Position numbers and translations under genes: made by a program. Of a stretch of DNA of 64,000 nucleotides, positions 33,926-45,553 are shown one piece after another (within the stretch, counting starts at the first letter, position 1; every line of letters begins with the position of its first letter). The notes under the pieces are model-generated. The model saw only the letters and a program-made list of their open reading frames with translations. It was not told the DNA's origin and ran no database searches. This DNA is from Gracilaria gracilis (lineage: Eukaryota > Rhodophyta > Florideophyceae > Gracilariales > Gracilariaceae), in the NCBI GenBank assembly GCA_030374805.1, contig JARGSG010000017.1, positions 124,001-188,000 of the forward strand. Direction: 5' to 3'.

Positions 33926-35547
33926 ATGCCTTCCTTTCTGCGCGGCTTCGTATACACGGCTGGGCCGAACACCGCCCTCATCAAGTCGTCTGGTAACAAA
34001 CATGTGTCAGTCATTATTGGTGGTCGAATGTTCGCCATCCCCTTCCTGCAACGCGTCGACAGGTTGGGCTTGGAACTGCGCACCATCACAGTACACACCG
34101 AGCACGGTACCACCGTCAACGGAGTCAGTGTCAACGTTACGTCGTGTTGCCAGGTCAAGATTCAGGGATGGTCTACCAATGAAGATGAAGGCGATGAACT
34201 TCCCCCCCATCACGCCCGCGTCGGAGGTGACTTGCATATGGACCAATCCGCCATTCGACTGGCTGCGCAGCACTTCATAGGCAAGAGGGACTCGGAGATT
34301 GAGGACTCCATCCAGAAGACTGTTGCTGGCCATCAGCGCTCTATCATTGGTTCCTTGACAGTCGAAGAGCTCTACCGCGACCGTGCTACCTTTTCACGAC
34401 GCGTTTTGGAGCTATGTCACAATGATATGAGAAACATGGGCCTGACCATTGTGTCGTACACTGTTGCTGAGATTGCCGACGATAATGGCTATATAGAGGC
34501 TCTTGGAGTTGCCCCCACTGAAAATGTGAAGAGAGGTGCTGTGGAAGGGCGTGCTACCCACCAAAACGAGGCTGCTGCGCGGAAAACAGTGGAGGAAACC
34601 AAGGCTGAAGTCAAGATGAACGAACAACAACAGATCAAAATTGTGTCTAATCAGGAGACCAAGATCAAGAAGGCCGAGGCACAGAAAGAAGTTGACAAGC
34701 ATATAGCAGCTCAGAACAAGGCCTTCGACATTGCAGACGCTGACCAAGACAAGATTCTGCTCGTTCGGAAGAAGGAAGCAAAGGCCGCTGAAGCACAAGC
34801 AGAACTGGAAGTAATGAGGCAATTCGTTGAAAAGGAACGCTTACTGAAGGAACAAAACGTGCATGTGGAAGCTGATGCGAAGCTGTACAAGGCTAGAGTT
34901 GATGCCGATGGCGTGCGAGCTACCGCTGCAGCGGACGCCGAGAAGATTCGACTTCTGGGAAATGCTGAGGCAGAGAAACAAAGCGTTATTCTAGAGAGAG
35001 TTGGTATTGCTAGGGCCGAAGTTGAAGCCGAGAAAATCAAGCGGACAGGTGACGCAACAGCAGATGTGATTCGCGCCAAAGGCGCTGCGGAGGTGGAAGT
35101 TGAACTGAAAAGAGCTGAAGCGCTTCGTGCGAAAGGAATGGCCGAGAATGATGTGTTGCAGAGAAGACTTCAAATCTGGCAAGAACAGTACGTTATCCTC
35201 TTCTCATTTGTTGATGAACCTTCCCCTTGGAACATCACATTCATTACTGACAACGATATTTTTTTTGTGTTTTGTACAGTGCGAACTACGGCGTGCTTCT
35301 CGAAAAGATGATCGACATGATGCCTCAAGTGGCCGGCTCGTTGGCCGAGCCGTTGGCCAAGACGGAGAAGATGGTGTTCGTGAGCGGCGGAAGCGGCAGC
35401 GGAAGTGGACCCTCTCAGTTTACTCGTGAAATGACTCGTATGGTGGCAGAGGTACCTGAAGCGATTCAGGCTCTGACTAATTGTGATATCCGACAGGGAT
35501 TAGCAAATTTGGCGAATGGGAAGGTCGCGAACAAGTTGACCGGCTGA
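33926..35547 (+). CDS. Flotillin/reggie-like protein (2 exons)
   Basis: Exon 1 33926-35187, intron 35188-35279 (92 bp, GTACGT...ACAG), exon 2 35280-35547; 509 residues. Start MPSFLRGFVYTAGPNTALIK fits the conserved flotillin N terminus; the SPFH/PHB domain covers about residues 5-190, then a long Ala/Glu/Lys coiled coil (about 200-400) with the EAE/AEAQAE repeats typical of flotillins. Exon 2 gives the C-terminal segment ANYGVLLEKMIDMMPQVAG and a Gly/Ser linker. Flotillins sit on the inner leaflet of membrane microdomains and assemble in oligomers. The split codon across the intron is in phase. Confidence 0.93.
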
Positions 35548-37892
35548 GCTAACGAGCTCAGAATTGTTGATACCTTGAGGGATGACGTGGGTTAACCCTC
35601 CCCTTGGTATATATGAACTTGGACCCCAGTGGCAGTATTTCGGTGGTATAGTTCCAAGATATGAAACAGCGGCTGTTCCGCGCTCAACTCAGATCCCACC
35701 GGCGTAGGGATTGCCTTCGAATTTCGGAGGCTGTCAGTTCACAGGAAAAAAAGAGTTGTGATTGAAAGTTCGAAGTTGTAAGGTTGTTTCGCACCGACGT
35801 AGTACTATTGCAGTACCTTCGCGTAGCGTAGCTGTTAACCGATGTTTATGATACTGGGCTTTGTGATGATTTGTCTTCTATGTTGAAATAGTCCATAGTG
35901 TTTGAATTAGACATACCACGGACGAATTCTAACTCTCATCTACCTCAACTCTCGGTAGCTCACACCCAAACGTACTTTGTTCAATAATGCTCAGCTGGCC
36001 ATCAATTCCTGGGCTTGAAAGCCAAGAAGCTGTCCGGAACCGTTCATGTTCTGGCCAATGTCGTTTCAGTAAATCGGGCATCCTGCTAAAGCCACGCACC
36101 CATGTCAAACATGCCTTCCAATGTGTTTTTCGTTAACAATGTTTGTGAAAACCCTATTAACGTTCTCAAACGCATCTCTTTTATACACTGCGGTGAGAGC
36201 ATCGTTTCTTGCCATGTTCACGCCAATCAGATTAGAAATATTCTAAACGGCTCATATGCGAGATCCTCATTGTTGTCGTTTAGCGATCCCTATGAAGATC
36301 ATATGCGGCATGGTCAACACGATCTAGCAAGGCACGCCCAAATAAGTTGGCGCTAGATCCAGTGGACCCTTTGGAATATTGAAAAGTATAGATTTTCCCA
36401 CGGATAGCTCACAATCGAGTCCCAAACCGTTCCAGGACCTTCCGCAGTGATGAGATTTCATCGCGTCGTAAGCCAAGCAAATCGATGAGCGAGATGAATC
36501 TCGAGGAGAGAGGGAGTCGGGCAGCAGAATTGCTTGCATTCGGTATTCTTACACGAAATTCCTCGTTACTCTGTGACATAAAACCGTGCTCTGTGGTTCT
36601 CAGTCCTTCGCTGCATGATGAGACCTGGAGAACCAGATGATGCATAGTCAGAGCCCTATAGCGTGAGGCAGACCTTACCAGTTAGTGTTTCTGCAGAAAC
36701 GTGGAAGCATTGTTAGATTTCTGGAAACAGTGGCTCTGAACCTCTACGTTGTTGAGGGGTGTGGTCCGATTCAAGCTTGGTGGCGCCTGAACATGTAGAA
36801 TTCCAGTGGAATTTCAGATGTGCCGGATGTGAGTTTGGCTCTCTGCTGCGTGTGCTGGAGTCCAAACCATTCATGGGTCTTCAAGTATCAAATCTGTTAA
36901 CAAGCTCCTCAGGCTGTTATCGAGCATATACAGAAGGACCACGGTTCTATGGCTTACCTCCAGACATCCAGGCGGCAATCACCCCGTTGGGCTGAATGCC
37001 GGCAAGCTTAAGGCGTCTCTCTTGAGAATCGAAGCGGCAACGACGTACATAGGCGGAATGACGACATGCTGGCGCAGCGCCGATGTGCATCGTGAAATCA
37101 GATGTGGACCTCATCATCACGATTGGGTGTGACGAACAAAACTTTACAGCAACACACTACGTGTACAGTCGTAGCTAGGGTTCATAGTATGAACTTCATA
37201 CCTTCATCGCTCATTACAGAAGCAAATGATCTACCAAGGTACTGTATCTACTGTAGGTCAAGCTCCGCAATCCGACGTTTCAATACTGAATAGGAGACTT
37301 CGTGGACAGGCCAATGTGCGGAAGCTATGGGGAAGGTGCGGGGTAAAGGCGGGGTGAAACCACCAAAAAGGTGACGGAGACAAGGCCCTCACGGTGAGGC
37401 TCGTGATCATGATGCTATCATGAGGCGTCCCCAACAACGTGGAGCAATGCCCTCTTGCGAGTGCACTGCACTCGTCATAAAAAAGAAACACTCGAGAGTG
37501 GTTCAACATTTTTGTACGTGTTAAGTTCGACTGTTATTGGTGAGTTCTTGGCGCCACAACGTGCCAGCTTTCAGGGGTGGCTTTTTGAAAAGGCAATGTA
37601 TGCAAGCTTTCAAACAGAAAACCTTGGATGTTCCATCGAGCATTGCAACTTTATCAAAATCGTAAATCGCATTTCGCTCCATGTGCTGTTTTGGAAATGA
37701 ATGTGACTAGCTCAGCGCTTTCAAAGCCTGGTGGCTCAAGACGCCAAGTATCATAGTCCTATAAAGCGTACGAATGTTGAACCCGAAAAAGAAAAAACTA
37801 AGACGAGGGATGGTTCAACCTCCCCACACCACAAGTTATGTCAGCAAAAGCCGTTCAAACCGACCGCGTCGAAACATGAGTATGCGACAAAG
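35548..37892. other. 2.3-kb gap, no gene recognised
   Basis: AT-richer than the flanks. Several short frames (36102-36356 +, 36409-36645 -, 36759-36995 +) have no family I know; probably old repeat DNA. TATCTAC at 37245-37251. Confidence 0.4.
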
Positions 37893-39071
37893 CTAGAACG
37901 GGATACAAGCAGTATGGTTCTGGTTTGCTGTGAATCCCGCAGCACAGTTTTGACAAAACTCAATACCATCCTTAGGCTTCACACTCGTCGCGTGACACTG
38001 GGCACATGCCGCTCCATACTGATCGTAGAACTCGCCCGGAGGGCATGTTTCGCATCGACCGATACTCAGGATGTAGCCAGTGTTTGGCGGGCAATACACA
38101 CACTCTGAAGAGCCCGCTTCACTATAACTGCCTCGAGGGCATGTTTGGCATAACGATCTGTCCCCTCCTGAACTCACATGATTGACCGGGCATTGTTCAC
38201 AACTGAACTCCACCTCGTCGTAGTAAAAGCCGGGCCGACAAGAGGCGCACGAACCATCTCTCATCAACGCTTGATTGGCGGGACATTTGACACACGACGA
38301 AGAGCCCTCGAATGAGTAACTGTGTCCCGCACACACGAAACAGAGCTCCATAGAATTAGGATAGCTAGTAAAAGTGCCATGACGACACTTTTTGCACTCC
38401 CTCTCAAACGGATCGTATGAATATCCTGGCGCACAAGACGAACAGCTGCCATCCTTCATGGGCGCAGTGTTCACACTACACTGAATGCACTTGGAGGCCC
38501 CAATGTCCGAGTAAGCATGCGGCGGGCACGGTATGCACGGCTGGAAACCTGGCTGCGACTTGAAGAAGTCCAGTTTACACGGAATGCAAGAGCGATCATA
38601 GGCGTCATACTCATTTCCAGGCGGGCAGCTGCCACACGAATAAGACCGCGCACTGCCCGCCTCATGCGGACAATCAGTGCACGAAAGCGCTCCAGGCGAT
38701 GAGAAGGTAGACGGCGGACATCCAAGACAATGAGGCTGACCGACGTTCGGTTGGTAGGTGTTAGAACGACAAGGCTCACAGGATCGGATGCCCTCGACCG
38801 AGGTGGAGTAGTAAGTACCGGACGGGCACGCTTGACAATCTCGGCTGGTGGAGTTCCAGGTGGTGCCGAGGTCACAGATGCAGCTGATGGCGTCTGGGGC
38901 GGGGAGTGAGTTAGTCGGACAGGTCCAGCATCGGGTGGCGTTTGCGTTGGGCATGAAGGTGCGCGGTGGACAAGGCTGGCACGAGGAGTTGGGGGTGAGG
39001 AACGTGCCAGGCGCACAGGCCAGCGCCGACGCCAGCAGGCATGCGGACAGCGAAGGGAACAACAGGCGCAT
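37893..39071 (-). CDS. Secreted GCC2/GCC3 (ephrin-receptor-like) repeat protein
   Basis: 392 residues, one exon, ATG at 39071. Signal peptide MRLLFPSLSACLLASALA. The rest is a chain of about 8 Cys-rich modules with the pattern C-x-x-C-P-x-G-[ST/F]-[FY]...G...C-x-x-C, such as CAPGTFLTPNSSCQPCP and CPRGSYSEAGSSECVYCPP, as in the GCC2/GCC3 (TNFR/ephrin-like) family. No membrane anchor or kinase is present, and it ends after the last module. An extracellular matrix or adhesion role is likely. Head-to-head with SUMO. Confidence 0.8.
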   Translation of the reverse strand: MRLLFPSLSACLLASALACAPGTFLTPNSSCQPCPPRTFMPNANATRCWTCPTNSLPAPDAISCICDLGTTWNSTSRDCQACPSGTYYSTSVEGIRSCEPCRSNTYQPNVGQPHCLGCPPSTFSSPGALSCTDCPHEAGSARSYSCGSCPPGNEYDAYDRSCIPCKLDFFKSQPGFQPCIPCPPHAYSDIGASKCIQCSVNTAPMKDGSCSSCAPGYSYDPFERECKKCRHGTFTSYPNSMELCFVCAGHSYSFEGSSSCVKCPANQALMRDGSCASCRPGFYYDEVEFSCEQCPVNHVSSGGDRSLCQTCPRGSYSEAGSSECVYCPPNTGYILSIGRCETCPPGEFYDQYGAACAQCHATSVKPKDGIEFCQNCAAGFTANQNHTACIPF

Positions 39072-39772
39072 CGCGGGTGGAAGTGGAAGAGAAGTTGCAG
39101 TGCGTACAGCCGGGAGGAAGGCAGCGGGACAAGCAAGAGGAAGGGGGGTGTGGGGGGGAGGAAGATGAGATGGGTGAGACGTATCTCTAGCGGACTTTTA
39201 TCAGGTGGGAAAGGACGTCGCCGCCATGGCTCTCATGGCGTTGACCTAGCTGCGCGATCGCGGCGAGCGCGGCGCGATGGCGCGTCTACAAGCCGCGGCA
39301 ACCTGCGAACGTTGGTGGAGCGAAAGAGCGCCGTTGCGCGATAACTGACACAGACGGCGGCGCCACAGTGGTTGTGTTCACCACTCGACAAAAGCGCGCG
39401 CGTCCTTCACGCATCGCGCTACGTGGCACACGTAGCAGGGCGCGCGTGTTGTTGCGCTTTTTGGCGCCAGTGGCGCCGTGATGATCCGATTGATCCGTTG
39501 ATGATCCGCCGCGACGCGGAGCCGAACGCTGCCGCGCTTTCTCTTGTCGGAGTGCACCAGCTGTACACGCGCAGCGCACGTCAGCGTGTTGCGCCTTGCG
39601 CTTGACTTCTTCGTCGCAACCAACGCTCGTCGTGCGTTCCGTGTGCCACGCCAACTCAGTGCTCTCGCCGCACACGCCCGCTCCAAGTCCCCTCCCGTGT
39701 TTGACGCGTATCGTACCACCGCTCCATCGCTTCCGTCGCTTTCGTTGCTTCCGCTCTTCTTCGCCGCGCATC
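39072..39772. promoter_or_regulatory. Shared upstream region, GCC repeat protein and SUMO
   Basis: 701 bp between divergent ATGs. Contains TACGTGGCACACGTAGC (39420-39436), a near-palindromic ACGT pair. The open frames on both strands here are not genes. Confidence 0.45.
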
Positions 39773-40174
39773 ATGGCCGAAAAGGCGCCCGAGGACTCCA
39801 AAGCCAGTGTGGATACCAAGCCCGAGCCGGGCGAACAGATCAATATCAAGGTATGTAGCCACTTTTCCCTTCATTTGTCGTTACTTTCGCGCTTTGTCAT
39901 CGCCATTTAGCGCTAACTACCCGTCACTCGCTCTCGCGACGCAACACCCGCGTAGGTACGAGACGCTGAAGGAAACGAGGTTCAGTTTAAAATCAAAAAG
40001 ACCACTCAGCTAAAGAAGCTTATGGACGCGTACTGCGCGCGTATGGGAACTACAAAGGGCGCCTATCGCTTCCTGTTTGACGGCCACCGAATTAACGAGG
40101 AGGACACACCGGAGACTCTGGATATGCAGGAACTCGATTGTGTCGACGCCATGGTTTCGCAACTAGGCGGTTAA
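39773..40174 (+). CDS. SUMO: SUMO (small ubiquitin-like modifier), 2 exons
   Basis: Exon 1 39773-39850, intron 39851-39955 (105 bp), exon 2 39956-40174; 98 residues. The join gives INIK-VRDAEGNEVQFKIK, then TTQLKKLMDAYCARMG, YRFLFDGHRINEEDTPETL and the end VSQLGG. The Gly-Gly that is joined to target lysines is the very C terminus: no extension follows, so no SUMO protease step would be needed to mature it. The acidic N-terminal arm lacks a clear psi-K-x-E site for chain building. Acts mostly in the nucleus. Convergent with CPSF1, only 123 bp between stop codons. Confidence 0.96.
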
Positions 40175-40297
40175 CTTTTCAACTCACAGCCTCATTGCTA
40201 GCCTACTCACCGCGCTGCTTGTCTTGTAGTAAAGTGCTCTATTCTCGCTGTATTTCGTCAAGCTTGCCTCAAGTCAGCCCCCTTTTTAGTTGCCCAC

Positions 40298-43200
40298 TCA
40301 TCCAACTCTATCGTACAAATCTCGTATAGTTCCTTCAATCCGCAATACCCCTCTTTCCCCTCCGCACCCTACATTCGCTGCGATCCTACGTTTCAGCGAT
40401 GCATTCAACTGGTCAAATTCGTCCAGTAAATCCCCATCCACGCAAAAGGTAGCACGCCGTCCATAGGCAGACCGAAACCGCTCATGGGTGCAACCAGTTT
40501 TGCGTGCACCCATTGCGCTAAGCTTGCTCATTTCGCGCTCAACCCCGCTCAAAAGTTCATACGCTTCTGAACACATTGACACCGCACAGATAATTGCCCC
40601 ATTCACCGTCCCACAGAACACAGCGTCGCTGGGCTTCCTAAAGAATGCTTTCTCCGCCATTGTGGAAAGCCTGCCACCTTCCAGTTCCCAATCTTCCATT
40701 TCGCTCACCTTCTCGCTTCTGCAAAAGCACCCCACCCTCAATCGCAACGCAATGTCATTCATATTGAAGCTGTGGTAACAAACCAGATTCCTTGGTACAC
40801 CCTGATGCCGTGGGTCTTGCTCAGGATCTATGCTTTCAGAAACGGGCACTTCTGGCGTAACAATCATCGGCACAACTCCTTCCATGTCAACAATGTTTTC
40901 ATTGTTTCCAGTTTCCTCCACATTTGCCACGTCAGAACCCTCATTATCTTCATTGTCGACGTCTTCGATTTCTTCCAGTTGCACCTCCTGAACACTTTGA
41001 TCTTCGCCAGTCTCAATGGCTACCTCCATATCATCCGATGGTGTTAGCAGCCCAGAATGCGAAGCTTCAGGTGTATTGGCAGAATAATCGGATCCTGATT
41101 CTGGAGGCATCATATCGTATTCTTGACCTAGTGTGGGAGGTATTGCCTCCTGTGATGCTGAATCTGGTGGTACAGCTGAACTATCATCTTCGGTTGTCAT
41201 TGCCATCACCTTTGAGATATAAGGTGAGTTCACAGATCCATCTTTCTTCAGAATCTGCACGCGTCGGGGAGCATCCAGTTCTTCATAACCAAGAGAGAAT
41301 AGATTGCCAACTCGATCCACACCAATCATCTGACCTCGATCGATCAGAACAGCGTCGGAAACAACCCGCTTCCGAAAGTCGCTTCTATCCCGAACCAGTT
41401 TTTCAACATCAGCATGGATCTGGAAAAATGCTACTGAGTCTTTGCGATCAACGACACATATCATGTCATCTTGAACACTCAGGCTCGTGACCAAAGTACG
41501 CACAGATGCACGAGCTACTTCTACAAGGGAGTCTTTCGATGGAACCAAGGCAAGCAAAATGACGTCTTCGTTACATGATATGGCGAGCATGTCAGCACTT
41601 GGATGTGGGGACCCAGCCAGTATGGCGCCTGGAAGAACCAGCTCAGTACAAAGACTGAATTGTACTCGTTCTTCTCTGTGTCCTGAAGAGCTCGTCTTCA
41701 TAGTAGAACATAATGAATAAAGAAGCAAACGACCTCGTAAGCACTTTTCGTGCGGACCCAAATCACGCATACCCCATGACGTCCCCACAATCAAGAAATC
41801 GTTCCATTTGGTCAGCACATGAACCAGTTCCCCACTAAGCAAAGAAACCTTTCCCAACCGTTTGCGAGTTCGTTTGTTATATACATGGAGTTGGGAGGAC
41901 TCTGACAGACTGGCCATATTTGTAGGGGGTGAGTCTCCATTGCTCTTATCATCCTTAACAGCATTTTGCTCCATAACGGTCGCCACTACGATGCAGTCAC
42001 TCAATGATGGGGCATGTGTTACTCGCCGCGGGGTATAGCCAATTAGGATTGAACGAACAGATACCTCGCTCTTTCGCCGAAGACTGCATATGTACAAAGA
42101 ATCGTCTTCTGCGACTGTAGCGAAGCATCTCTCAGCGCCAAACACCGAAAATGAACAGCTTGCATTCGTTTCCGGAAAAGCCAAAGGAGTCCATCGCAAT
42201 TTCCTCCCTCCATGACTTGTGCACATCCATAATCGCTCTGTCTGACACAAAAGCACTCTTCCAATCGCAACAGTCACAGGTTTTACGACTACCGGTCTGT
42301 AACCAAGCTTTCTGTGAAGTTCGAGGACAAGATGCCCTGCAGCATTTGGAGAGTCGGGCGCAGGAATGTCCTCATCATCCTCTTCACCAAAACTGAAGCA
42401 AATCACGGACCCATCTCTTAGTCCGGCCATAACCAGACGTCGGCAATCGAGCTCCAATGCGCAGATACTCTCAGGAACGGCAGTCATTGTGTTCATGTGC
42501 ATATCATATCCAACGAAATCCTGGTCGCCCTCCCCTGAAGGACCGGCACCCATGTGAGCCGAAGCATTGTGCTGTTCACTACTATATCCTCCACCATCAG
42601 AACGGTCTCTGTTGCGATCAACCCGAATGTCCCATGGTCGAGTTGTCCGACAATCAATAACTTCAAGGGTGGGGCCAAGTAACCTAACTTCTATTGAAGG
42701 GGCGTAGGTACCAAGAATAACCATGGGTGGCAACCTTGGGGAACTAATGTCACTGTCAGAATGAGTGACAGTCCACTCCGGAACCTTGATGCAGCTGAGT
42801 TCATGGTCAAGAATGGCACTTGCAACGACGCAAAGCCCTCTTGTTGGTTCTGATGGAAAACATTTTAAGAGGTACAGGATAGGTTTCAATCCATGGGGAC
42901 GAACTAAAGAGACGAGGATGAACCCTGCGCCTATAGTTCCCACGGAGATCGTGCCTTCCTCCGGAGGATGCCAGTCAAGAATCTTGCTGTACAAAAACTG
43001 CCGAACGGAATTGTTGACAATCTTTCCAATGAGATCGACATCGCATGCTTTCTTCAAAAAGATGAACCTGATACCCTTCTCGTAAATCTGTGCGACCACC
43101 CCATCCTCAATAACACCAAGTTCGATTGTTCTACAAGTAGATAGAATACCCACAGCATCAGTACCATCCACAAGCTGAGCAACGACGGAATTCTCAAGGG

Positions 43201-45553
43201 GCTGCCGCGAATGATGGCCGATACCTTCCGGGGGTACAGTCAAGAAAAGGCCAGTCATTTCTGCAAACGTAAGAAGGAGGCCCGCATCCAACACTGCATC
43301 CTTTGTGAGTCGCAAAGGCCATATATCATTACATGCACGAAATGCAGGTGGACTAACAGCAAGAACGCTAACCGGTGCCCCTGGCCGAATGATACGAACA
43401 CACCCTTGACGTCCCATTCCAGTACAAGCAATAATTTCAGACTCTGCATCACTGCCATGAATAACATGCTCCAAGGCGGTTTGATGGATCAGTATTTGGT
43501 TTGAGAGGGAGTCTGGATCGGTAAGATCCAGGTTCTCTGTGCGGGGATCCATGGAGGAGCCGCTGCCATATCTGCGCGGTTCAGATAAAGTTTGGCATTG
43601 GTCGCGACCTGTACTCTCGCTGTCATGTATCCTCGCCGGATTGATGACAAAGTCCGTGATAGGGCACATGTTGAGGAACTCTTGTCGGACATCGAGGCCA
43701 TATTGTAACATACCAAGACCAACACCGCAGCACGCCGGTTGCACAGTCTTTGGGGCTTGCTCCTTTTGTTGCTCCGACGGGAGACGTAACTGTCGTAGAG
43801 AGCCGTCTGCGGCATCATTAGCGACAAATATCAGTCTCTGATCAAGGGCAGCAATTGACACTGCAGGGCCAACGTCCCCTACGTATTCCACACTAAAGTT
43901 GCGCTTTGGAGTTGTTCTTATACGATCCCCGCCAGGTATACGGAACGTTGTGGTGCCTTCCCGGACAGAATCGCTCCAACGCAAAACGAACATGGCGCCA
44001 CTTTCCATGACAAAGTATAAACCATTTCCGTCACCGTGCTCATCGCAGAAGTGATCTCTCGCATCGACCCACGCAGTGGGCACTCCATTTTCATCACCGG
44101 CGTCAAGAGTTATGTACGGTGGTACAAACAGGTAGGAGAGGTAGTCGCTGTCAATACTGAAATCGCTTTGCCCCGTATACGGATATCTAGACATGACGCG
44201 TCGCGTTAGCAGCGGAAAGGCAGGAGGGTTGCCGGTGCGCCAAAACGCACTGCGCCGAGCAAAGTTGACGGCAGGAGGCTCCGTGGGACGCGCAGCGGGA
44301 GTTTGAGTGGGAGTAACAAATCCTTCTTGACCGTGGGTATTTCCCGAATCACTTCCTCCCGCAGACGAGCCAGGTGTGTGAACACCACTTGCATCGGTAG
44401 CTGCTAAGGAGACAGGCGTCTCTGGAGTGGAGTTGAATTCACTTTCGTCATGGGACATGAGCGTCTCATCTTGCAACGATACGGTACGGTCCGATAAAGG
44501 CCTTTCGTCTGGTTGGATTCGTACTGGCGCAAACATGTCGTCTCTTCTTGACGTCAAAGGGTTGTCTGAAGCGTGGGCATTGATTATAACGCTGCGCGCG
44601 TCGCCGGCAATGATCTTGTTCTCGACGAAGACGGCAAACAGAAAGGGACAACCGGTCAATCTGGTGACAGCGGCGGCCGGAGGAGTGGGACGCACCGACT
44701 CGCCAGTAAGATGTGAGGTTGCGCGCGCAACGGCGACGTCGTTGGGATGGGTAGCGCATGTGATCATAGATCCCACGTACGTGACGGAGAGGCCACCGGA
44801 CGAATCGGGTGGAACGCCAACTGTGTAGAGCGCGATGACCTGCTCGTTTCCCTTCTGGAGCAGCGCGACGAGAATGGCGTCACCTGGAACACCTTCGTCA
44901 TCCTCGAGAAAGTCAATGGAAAGAATTGTGCCGTCGACGTCAACCGAGGCTATTTTACCGGCGTTGACGCGCTTGGGAAGAAAGAGCACGGGAAAGACGG
45001 AGATGAGGGATTGCAAACTAGCTACGGCTACCATACGCTTGCGCGGGTGTGTAGCAAGCAAACGGGCGGTTCGTCTGACGGCGCTGGTGGAGGGCAGTTG
45101 CGAGAAGGGAAACATGTTGACATGCTCGGCAATGCGCAAACATGAGGAGCGCTCATCGTATTGCATAAAGCTGAGTGTGGAGTGATCGCGCAGCACGACG
45201 AGCACATCTCTACCAGGCACGAGCGAGCTGACGGCGGCGACGTCAAGAATGCGGGTGAAGAAGTTGTGTCGGGTAAGCGAAGTGAGCGACAGTGTAGGGC
45301 GATGCAGAGCAAAGAGCTCGACGGAGGTGTCGGTGGCGACGACAAGCTGTCGACACGAGCGCAGCGATGGGGGGGACGAAGGGGACGGATGCGAGGGCGG
45401 CAGCGCGTGAGGCGGCAGCATACAACAGGAGATGCATCTCGTGACGGACTGCGAAGGCACGAGCGTGCGCACGAACAGCGCGGGCTTGTGCGGCGCCTTG
45501 GGCGGCGCCCGCGCCGCCTGCGGAGCGTCGGAACACGCGTTGAGAATAGCCAT
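40298..45553 (-). CDS. CPSF1: CPSF1 / CPSF160, cleavage and polyadenylation factor subunit
   Basis: 1751 residues from the ATG at 45553 (MAILNACSD), no intron. An upstream extension of the frame has no ATG. Three beta-propellers and a C-terminal helical domain are expected for the CPSF160/DDB1/SF3B3 class; the CPSF1 identity rests on the N-terminal RQLVVATDTSVELFAL block, IIACTGMGRQGCVRIIRPG then a CNDIWPL motif, and the C terminus with VLRIEGTIRDLYDRVG. Longer than human (1443) because of Ser/Thr/Pro loops near 380-450 and an acidic insert near 1530-1640. It scaffolds recognition of the poly(A) signal with WDR33 and CPSF30. Head-to-head with an ALY-type export factor. Confidence 0.92.
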   Translation of the reverse strand: MAILNACSDAPQAARAPPKAPHKPALFVRTLVPSQSVTRCISCCMLPPHALPPSHPSPSSPPSLRSCRQLVVATDTSVELFALHRPTLSLTSLTRHNFFTRILDVAAVSSLVPGRDVLVVLRDHSTLSFMQYDERSSCLRIAEHVNMFPFSQLPSTSAVRRTARLLATHPRKRMVAVASLQSLISVFPVLFLPKRVNAGKIASVDVDGTILSIDFLEDDEGVPGDAILVALLQKGNEQVIALYTVGVPPDSSGGLSVTYVGSMITCATHPNDVAVARATSHLTGESVRPTPPAAAVTRLTGCPFLFAVFVENKIIAGDARSVIINAHASDNPLTSRRDDMFAPVRIQPDERPLSDRTVSLQDETLMSHDESEFNSTPETPVSLAATDASGVHTPGSSAGGSDSGNTHGQEGFVTPTQTPAARPTEPPAVNFARRSAFWRTGNPPAFPLLTRRVMSRYPYTGQSDFSIDSDYLSYLFVPPYITLDAGDENGVPTAWVDARDHFCDEHGDGNGLYFVMESGAMFVLRWSDSVREGTTTFRIPGGDRIRTTPKRNFSVEYVGDVGPAVSIAALDQRLIFVANDAADGSLRQLRLPSEQQKEQAPKTVQPACCGVGLGMLQYGLDVRQEFLNMCPITDFVINPARIHDSESTGRDQCQTLSEPRRYGSGSSMDPRTENLDLTDPDSLSNQILIHQTALEHVIHGSDAESEIIACTGMGRQGCVRIIRPGAPVSVLAVSPPAFRACNDIWPLRLTKDAVLDAGLLLTFAEMTGLFLTVPPEGIGHHSRQPLENSVVAQLVDGTDAVGILSTCRTIELGVIEDGVVAQIYEKGIRFIFLKKACDVDLIGKIVNNSVRQFLYSKILDWHPPEEGTISVGTIGAGFILVSLVRPHGLKPILYLLKCFPSEPTRGLCVVASAILDHELSCIKVPEWTVTHSDSDISSPRLPPMVILGTYAPSIEVRLLGPTLEVIDCRTTRPWDIRVDRNRDRSDGGGYSSEQHNASAHMGAGPSGEGDQDFVGYDMHMNTMTAVPESICALELDCRRLVMAGLRDGSVICFSFGEEDDEDIPAPDSPNAAGHLVLELHRKLGYRPVVVKPVTVAIGRVLLCQTERLWMCTSHGGRKLRWTPLAFPETNASCSFSVFGAERCFATVAEDDSLYICSLRRKSEVSVRSILIGYTPRRVTHAPSLSDCIVVATVMEQNAVKDDKSNGDSPPTNMASLSESSQLHVYNKRTRKRLGKVSLLSGELVHVLTKWNDFLIVGTSWGMRDLGPHEKCLRGRLLLYSLCSTMKTSSSGHREERVQFSLCTELVLPGAILAGSPHPSADMLAISCNEDVILLALVPSKDSLVEVARASVRTLVTSLSVQDDMICVVDRKDSVAFFQIHADVEKLVRDRSDFRKRVVSDAVLIDRGQMIGVDRVGNLFSLGYEELDAPRRVQILKKDGSVNSPYISKVMAMTTEDDSSAVPPDSASQEAIPPTLGQEYDMMPPESGSDYSANTPEASHSGLLTPSDDMEVAIETGEDQSVQEVQLEEIEDVDNEDNEGSDVANVEETGNNENIVDMEGVVPMIVTPEVPVSESIDPEQDPRHQGVPRNLVCYHSFNMNDIALRLRVGCFCRSEKVSEMEDWELEGGRLSTMAEKAFFRKPSDAVFCGTVNGAIICAVSMCSEAYELLSGVEREMSKLSAMGARKTGCTHERFRSAYGRRATFCVDGDLLDEFDQLNASLKRRIAANVGCGGERGVLRIEGTIRDLYDRVG

